Source: Candidatus Collierbacteria bacterium RIFOXYD1_FULL_40_9
GTDB lineage: Bacteria > Patescibacteriota > Microgenomatia > UBA1400 > MFAQ01
NCBI GenBank assembly: GCA_001776275.1
Contig: MFAQ01000015.1
Span: 1,510-9,217 of the forward strand
Length of the DNA stretch: 7,708 nucleotides
Direction: 5' to 3'
Every line of letters starts with the position of its first letter. The first letter of the stretch is position 1. Below the pieces are notes generated by a model. It was not told the DNA's origin and ran no database searches. It worked only from the letters and a program-made list of their open reading frames with translations. Of this stretch, positions 4,712 to 7,708 are shown in pieces. The translations under genes and the position numbers were made by a program.

Positions 4712-5557
4712 ATGTATAAGGCATTTGAGAAAGAGAGTTGGGGAGAGAATATAAAAAGTGTCAAGCCGGCCATAAAAAATATTTACTATAAGGGGAACAT
4801 TGAGTTGCTTACCGGGAATTATCCTAGGCTTGCCATTGTCGGGTCGAGACGGATGACTGAATATGGGGCTAAAGTAATAGAGAAGTGGATGGGTGAGCTG
4901 GTGAGTGCTGGGGTAGTGATTGTATCTGGGTTTATGTATGGAGTAGACCAGAAAGCACATAAAACTTGTATGGAATTTGGAGGAAAAACGATTGCCATTT
5001 TGGGCTGGGGAATTGACCTGAAAGTAGCTGAAAATGATATAGAAATGTATGAGAAAATATTAGAAAAAGATGGATTGATACTGTCAGAATATGAAGGAAA
5101 TAAACAGCCAGAATTGTGGACATTTCCGGCCAGAGACAGGGTGATGGCAGGAGTTTCGGATGCAATTTTGGTAGTGGAGGCAGCGGAAAAATCTGGAAGT
5201 TTGATAACAGCCAAATATGCAAAGCAATATAAGAAGAAAGTATTGGCAGTTCCGGGGCAAGTAACCAGTAAGGTGGCGGAGGGGACAAACTGGTTAATAA
5301 AAAGTGGAGAGGCAAAATTGGTGTCAAGCTCTGGTGACATTTTGAATGAAATGGATTTGAGTGTAGGACAGATGTCCTTGTTAATAGATCGACATAGTTA
5401 TGATCCAATATTGTCACTACTTTCTGACGAACCAAAAACAGTTGATGATATTGGAAGAATATTAAAAATAAAAATGAGTGACTTATTATCTAAGTTAACG
5501 GAGATGAGTTTGTTGGGGCAAGTAGAGGAGAGGAATGGAAAATATTGGAGGGTTTAG
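4712..5557 (+). CDS. dprA: DNA-processing protein DprA (Smf), 281 aa
   Basis: DprA binds incoming single-stranded DNA in the cytoplasm and loads RecA during natural transformation. From M1 at 4712: a short lead-in (1-37), then the Rossmann-like DNA-binding domain with AIVGSRRMTEYG (41-52), VIVSGFMYGVDQKAHKTCMEFGGKTIAILGWGID (69-102), LSEY, FPARDRVMAGVSDAILVVEA (138-156), SGSLITAKYA, VPGQ and EGTNWLIKSGEA (190-201). A C-terminal winged-helix-like domain spans about 230-281 (DPILSLLSDEPKTVDDIGRIL...LLGQVEERNGKYWRV). The N-terminal SAM-like region of longer DprA proteins is absent. The frame stays open upstream to 4532, but those 60 residues are encoded by the inverted-repeat element and look unlike DprA, so I start at 4712. 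There is no Shine-Dalgarno. TAG stop. Flanked by two related repeats; comM lies about 1.2 kb downstream. Confidence 0.92.
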   Translation: MYKAFEKESWGENIKSVKPAIKNIYYKGNIELLTGNYPRLAIVGSRRMTEYGAKVIEKWMGELVSAGVVIVSGFMYGVDQKAHKTCMEFGGKTIAILGWGIDLKVAENDIEMYEKILEKDGLILSEYEGNKQPELWTFPARDRVMAGVSDAILVVEAAEKSGSLITAKYAKQYKKKVLAVPGQVTSKVAEGTNWLIKSGEAKLVSSSGDILNEMDLSVGQMSLLIDRHSYDPILSLLSDEPKTVDDIGRILKIKMSDLLSKLTEMSLLGQVEERNGKYWRV

Positions 5558-5572
5558 TTTCTACCCTTTGTC

Positions 5573-5658
5573 ATAAAAGTATACAAAAACCGTGCTCGCA
5601 TGCCTCCACTTCGCAGTGCTCAGAGGGGGTATCTGCGCGCGATTTTGCATACTTTTAT
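5573..5658. repeat. Inverted-repeat element, copy 2, downstream of dprA
   Basis: Terminal arms ATAAAAGTATACAAAAAC (5573-5590) and GATTTTGCATACTTTTAT (5641-5658) are inverted copies with two mismatches over 18 bp, separated by 50 bp of GC-rich sequence. The right part (5633-5652) matches the right end of copy 1 at 18 of 20 positions. The interior contains a GTGCTC direct repeat (5593-5598, 5616-5621 region) and a TGCCTCC/GGGGGTA pairing. It starts 15 bp after the dprA stop and could also end or stabilise that transcript. Confidence 0.6.
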
Positions 5659-5668
5659 AACACGATAC

Positions 5669-5704
5669 AAAAAAATCCCGAAATGAGTTATGTCATTTCG
5701 GGAT
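5669..5704 (-). terminator. Strong intrinsic terminator of the phosphatase gene
   Basis: A perfect 12-bp stem ATCCCGAAATGA/TCATTTCGGGAT (5675-5686 with 5693-5704), 6-nt loop, then seven T on the minus strand (5675-5669). The upstream arm of the stem is coding: it spells the last three codons and the TGA stop of the gene (Ile-Pro-Lys-stop). Confidence 0.93.
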
Positions 5705-6346
5705 GTGTTTAATGTAATTGTGATCAATGAGTGTAAGCTTTTTTGTGTAATCGTCACAATGGATCTCAGCAACTGCGCCACAAATTTTTGGGAAAAAGTT
5801 TCCAAACGATTCTACAAGTCTTTCTGCAGAAATTTTTGGTCCGTTTTCAACGTAGCTTATAGTTGTGGCAATTAGCTGGCTGTGTGTGAAAATAAGTTTG
5901 TTTTCTTGTCCTCCTCTAAGTAAGTCCAAAACTTTTGGGACTCTGATTTGATAAAGATTCCAGAGAGACTCACTATCTGAGTCGAAGATTGATCTTACTT
6001 GAAGTTCTTCAAAAACCGTTTTTCGCCAAGCAAAGTAACTATGGAGATCTTTGTGCTTTTCTCCCCAAATATTTGGAATCCACCACTCATTCAAAAGAGA
6101 GCTGGTTTCCACTTCTAGCAAGTTACCTTTTTTGGCAAGATGCTTTTGGGCTAGGTGACCAGATTCATTTGCTCTTGTGAACTCGCTTGTAATTATTCGT
6201 TTGATACCTTTGTCCGCAAAATATCTGACGGCAATTTGACCGTCGGCACGACCATTTTTGGACAAATTTTTGCTTTGATATTGCTTTTTTGGGTTATTGT
6301 TGTCAAATCCCGTAGAGAAGTGACGGACTAAATAGATTGTAGACAC
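5693..6346 (-). CDS. Histidine-phosphatase-superfamily protein, 217 aa
   Basis: The superfamily transfers phosphate through a histidine near the N-terminus (phosphoglycerate mutases, SixA, small-molecule phosphatases). Seen here: IYLVRHFSTGFD with Arg8 and the nucleophile His9, but the usual RHG has become RHF; TSEFTRA with Arg58, matching S.L.RA; a candidate acid/base Glu near LLNEWW (87); and FTHSQ with the second active-site His155. The substrate cannot be told, and the large middle insert (WGEKHKDLHSYFAWRKTVFEEL) is unlike the standard mutases. An upstream in-frame GTG at 6352 overlaps the GGAGG, so I choose GTG at 6346-6344, 5 nt after it. Divergent from the 59-aa membrane gene; monocistronic, with its own promoter and a terminator overlapping its stop codon. 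Confidence 0.85.
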   Translation of the reverse strand: MSTIYLVRHFSTGFDNNNPKKQYQSKNLSKNGRADGQIAVRYFADKGIKRIITSEFTRANESGHLAQKHLAKKGNLLEVETSSLLNEWWIPNIWGEKHKDLHSYFAWRKTVFEELQVRSIFDSDSESLWNLYQIRVPKVLDLLRGGQENKLIFTHSQLIATTISYVENGPKISAERLVESFGNFFPKICGAVAEIHCDDYTKKLTLIDHNYIKHIPK

Positions 6347-6351
6347 GCACA

Positions 6352-6356
6352 CCTCC
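6352..6356 (-). promoter_or_regulatory. Shine-Dalgarno GGAGG deciding the phosphatase start
   Basis: GGAGG at 6356-6352, then TGTGC, then GTG at 6346. The first in-frame GTG (6352) begins inside this site and so cannot be the start. Confidence 0.8.
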
Positions 6357-6397
6357 TTTTCGAGAATTAGATTTTTTGTTTAAAGGTTCAGAGGGTT

Positions 6398-6426
6398 ATA
6401 TTAACACATCTGAGGCTGGTTTGCAA
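6398..6426 (-). promoter_or_regulatory. Promoter of the phosphatase gene
   Basis: Minus strand: -35 TTGCAA (6426-6421), 17-bp spacer, -10 TAATAT (6403-6398) with an extended TGT just upstream. It predicts a leader of about 45 nt carrying the GGAGG site. TTGCAA is its own reverse complement, so the same six bases can be read as a -35 toward the divergent gene. Confidence 0.65.
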
Positions 6427-6445
6427 GTATATGGGATAAAGTGTG

Positions 6446-6472
6446 TATAAAATGTGTATAGGGTGGTAGAAT
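6446..6472 (+). promoter_or_regulatory. Candidate -10 elements for the 59-aa membrane gene
   Basis: Two options are seen: TATAAA at 6446-6451, 19 bp after the TTGCAA at 6421-6426, and an extended TGG-TAGAAT at 6464-6472 without a good -35. I cannot decide between them. Confidence 0.35.
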
Positions 6473-6492
6473 AGGCCAAACTTTGAAATTAT

Positions 6493-6497
6493 GGAGG
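6493..6497 (+). promoter_or_regulatory. Shine-Dalgarno GGAGG of the 59-aa membrane gene
   Basis: GGAGG, then TATGC, then GTG at 6503. The site overlaps the alternative ATG at 6491-6493, which would give a protein four residues longer, so the GTG is preferred. The layout mirrors the divergent phosphatase gene base for base except one position. Confidence 0.7.
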
Positions 6498-6502
6498 TAT
6501 GC

Positions 6503-6682
6503 GTGCCAGTTGTTGTAATTGTCCCGTTGTTTTTGGCAAGTTTGTTTTTGGCTTATACTGATGTTTTGTCGAGGCCGTCAAATAACACGGACGCTATAAT
6601 GCTTGTGGTTATTAGGCTTGTTTATGTGTTGATCTGGGTATTTCTTGGCATTGATCTCTATCGGTACCTGCTTCCTGTTTAG
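6503..6682 (+). CDS. Small two-helix membrane protein, 59 aa, unknown function
   Basis: Two hydrophobic segments (about residues 3-18, PVVVIVPLFLASLFLA, and 32-51, IMLVVIRLVYVLIWVFLGID) are joined by a short polar loop, YTDVLSRPSNNTDA, and end with RYLLPV. I recognise no family. Support for a real gene: a clear GGAGG 5 nt before the GTG start, an upstream AT-rich promoter zone, and an intrinsic terminator 5 bp after the TAG stop. The alternative start is ATG at 6491 (63 aa), but that codon overlaps the Shine-Dalgarno. It lies between the divergent phosphatase and comM and is probably transcribed alone because of the terminator. The hairpin topology would place both termini on the same side of the membrane. 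Confidence 0.65.
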   Translation: MPVVVIVPLFLASLFLAYTDVLSRPSNNTDAIMLVVIRLVYVLIWVFLGIDLYRYLLPV

Positions 6683-6687
6683 TAATA

Positions 6688-6709
6688 AACCCCGTGAACT
6701 CGGGGTTTT
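6688..6709 (+). terminator. Intrinsic terminator between the 59-aa gene and comM
   Basis: Stem AACCCCG/CGGGGTT (6688-6694 with 6701-6707) around a 6-nt loop, ending in TTTTG. The T-run runs straight into the comM -10 region. Confidence 0.82.
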
Positions 6710-6717
6710 GTTATATA
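6709..6717 (+). promoter_or_regulatory. Extended -10 of comM
   Basis: TGT plus TATATA (6709-6717), 7 nt before the ATG at 6725; a shifted hexamer TATATT (6714-6719) is also possible. Either places transcription start within a base or two of the start codon. No Shine-Dalgarno is present. Confidence 0.4.
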
Positions 6718-6724
6718 TTGAAGT

Positions 6725-7708
6725 ATGCTGGCACGAATAATGAGCGTGGCTTGTGTGGGTTTGGAGAGTTTTTTGGTAGAAGTAGAAGTGGATGTAGCTG
6801 ACAAAGGCTTTCCTGGGTTTAGTATCGTGGGGCTTGCCGACAAAGCCGTAGCTGAGGCCAAAGAGAGAGTAAAAACGGCGCTAGTAAATAGTGGCTTTGA
6901 CTTTCCTCAGAAAAAAATAATTGTCAATTTGGCCCCTGCGGATGTTCCAAAGGAGGGATCGGCATATGACCTGGCGATTGCGCTGGGGATTTTGGTGGCG
7001 AATGGGGATATTGAGATAAAAAATCAAAAAATCGAAAACTCAAAAAATCAAAATGTGGAAGATCAAAAAACTCAAAATAGTGAAATTACTGAGAGTATTT
7101 TTTATGGGGAGCTTTCGTTGGACGGGAGCCTGAGGCATAGTAAAGGGGCCCTTTTGGTGTCTTTGTTTGCCAAGAAAAATAAATTTAGCAAAGTTTATTT
7201 GTCAATTATGTCAGCCAACGAAGCGGCGGTTGTAGCTGGGGTAGAAGTAATGCCGGTCCGGAACCTAAAGGAGCTAATAATTAACTTTTTGAGTGAGAAG
7301 AAAATTGAGCCTCTAAAAACAATTGAGATAAAAAGCTTGGTGGAGATGGCGGTGCCAGAGTTTGATATGGGTGAAATTGTGGGTCAGGAGCTAGCCAAGC
7401 GTGCCTTGACCATTGCGGCCGCCGGTGGACATAACATGCTCATGTCTGGGCCACCCGGATCGGGTAAGACCATGCTCTCTAGGGCCTTGCCTGGGATATT
7501 GCCACCAATGAGTGAGGAGGAGTCTATGGAGGTAACAAGAGTCTACTCGGCGGCTGGTCTGATGGAGGCTGGGGAAGCAGTAGTGCGCCGTCGTCCCTTC
7601 CGCTCGCCTCATCACTCTACTAGCTTGGCTGGGCTGATAGGAGGCGGAACTAAGCCTGTGCCAGGGGAGGTGAGTCTGGCACACCTTGGAGTGTTGTTTT
7701 TGGATGAG
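6725..7708 (+). CDS. comM: ComM/YifB-family Mg-chelatase-like AAA+ helicase, 3' truncated
   Basis: ComM is a hexameric helicase that extends heteroduplex (branch migration) when transforming DNA recombines. The frame is open from ATG 6725 to the window end (328 residues; the family is about 500). The N-terminus, with VGLESFLVEVEVDVADKGFPGFSIVGLADKAV, and residues 56-90 form the ChlI/Lon-protease-like domain. Residues 125-185 (YGELSLDGSLRHSKGAL) complete it. The AAA+ domain starts at about 213 with VGQELAKRALTIAAAGGHNMLMSGPPGSGKT, Walker A at 242-249; the RPFRSPHHSTS motif is at 290-300; Walker B (LFLDE) ends at the last base. A polar insert of about 25 residues (about 99-123, rich in Asn, Gln, Lys) interrupts the ChlI domain. 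No Shine-Dalgarno. The start matches the usual M-L-A-R/K opening of the family. Confidence 0.95.
   Translation, partial: MLARIMSVACVGLESFLVEVEVDVADKGFPGFSIVGLADKAVAEAKERVKTALVNSGFDFPQKKIIVNLAPADVPKEGSAYDLAIALGILVANGDIEIKNQKIENSKNQNVEDQKTQNSEITESIFYGELSLDGSLRHSKGALLVSLFAKKNKFSKVYLSIMSANEAAVVAGVEVMPVRNLKELIINFLSEKKIEPLKTIEIKSLVEMAVPEFDMGEIVGQELAKRALTIAAAGGHNMLMSGPPGSGKTMLSRALPGILPPMSEEESMEVTRVYSAAGLMEAGEAVVRRRPFRSPHHSTSLAGLIGGGTKPVPGEVSLAHLGVLFLDE

Noticed and set aside
4819..5435. Two long minus-strand ORFs (173 and 167 aa) opposite dprA
   Set aside because: They are antisense shadows of a clearly recognised gene, rich in Ser, Pro and His with no domain pattern or start signals.
5593..5640. 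Interior of repeat copy 2 as a rho-independent terminator for dprA
   Set aside because: The pairing is interrupted and there is no T-run directly after a GC-rich stem on the plus strand; an accessory role cannot be excluded.
5690..5875. Plus-strand ORF of 61 aa opposite the phosphatase 3' end
   Set aside because: It starts inside the terminator stem and lies antisense to a gene with intact catalytic motifs.
7391..7684. Minus-strand ORF opposite the comM AAA+ domain
   Set aside because: Antisense to the Walker A and RSPHH motifs of comM; no domain content.

Overview
The window reads as part of a small-genome bacterium of the Candidate Phyla Radiation (Patescibacteria), probably the Microgenomates side. 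This rests on gene style, not on a search: a short DprA with no N-terminal SAM-like region, a large membrane protein combining an O-antigen-ligase-like core with TPRs, compact tRNA genes without encoded CCA, an aromatic-poor cold-shock protein, tight packing and moderate GC. TGA is used as a stop (zinc-ribbon and phosphatase genes), so TGA recoding to glycine is not indicated.

Layout. 1-1030 (+): C-terminal four-fifths of an M16-family zinc peptidase. About 1034-1219 (-): a stand-alone structured RNA with a perfect consensus sigma70 promoter and an intrinsic terminator, with no coding gene behind it. 1251-1421 (-): a 56-aa zinc-ribbon protein. 1486-1695 (-): a cold-shock-domain protein with its own terminator. 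1784-1939: a direct repeat of the 3' end of a tRNA gene around a small structured element. 1922-2098: two divergent alanine tRNAs, anticodons CGC and GGC. 2102-4491 (-): a two-gene operon of a single-pass membrane-anchored protein followed by the 631-aa membrane/TPR protein. 4541-4678 and 5573-5658: two related inverted-repeat elements on either side of dprA (4712-5557, +). 5693-6346 (-): a histidine-phosphatase-superfamily protein. 6503-6682 (+): a 59-aa two-helix membrane protein. 6725-7708 (+): the 5' part of comM, cut by the window end at its Walker B motif.

How it fits together. dprA and comM both act on incoming single-stranded DNA during natural transformation, so the right half has a DNA-uptake theme, interrupted by an unrelated phosphatase/small-membrane divergon. 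The left half is surface biology and housekeeping. Two ways of starting translation are visible. Four genes have no Shine-Dalgarno but a -10 hexamer placed so that transcription should start at or within a base of the start codon (leaderless). Two divergent genes use an identical GGAGG-5 nt-GTG arrangement.

I do not see a CRISPR array, transposase, toxin-antitoxin pair or recognisable defence system. The best candidates for something undescribed are the unclassified RNA, the IR element family around dprA, the tRNA-end duplication and the leaderless pattern.
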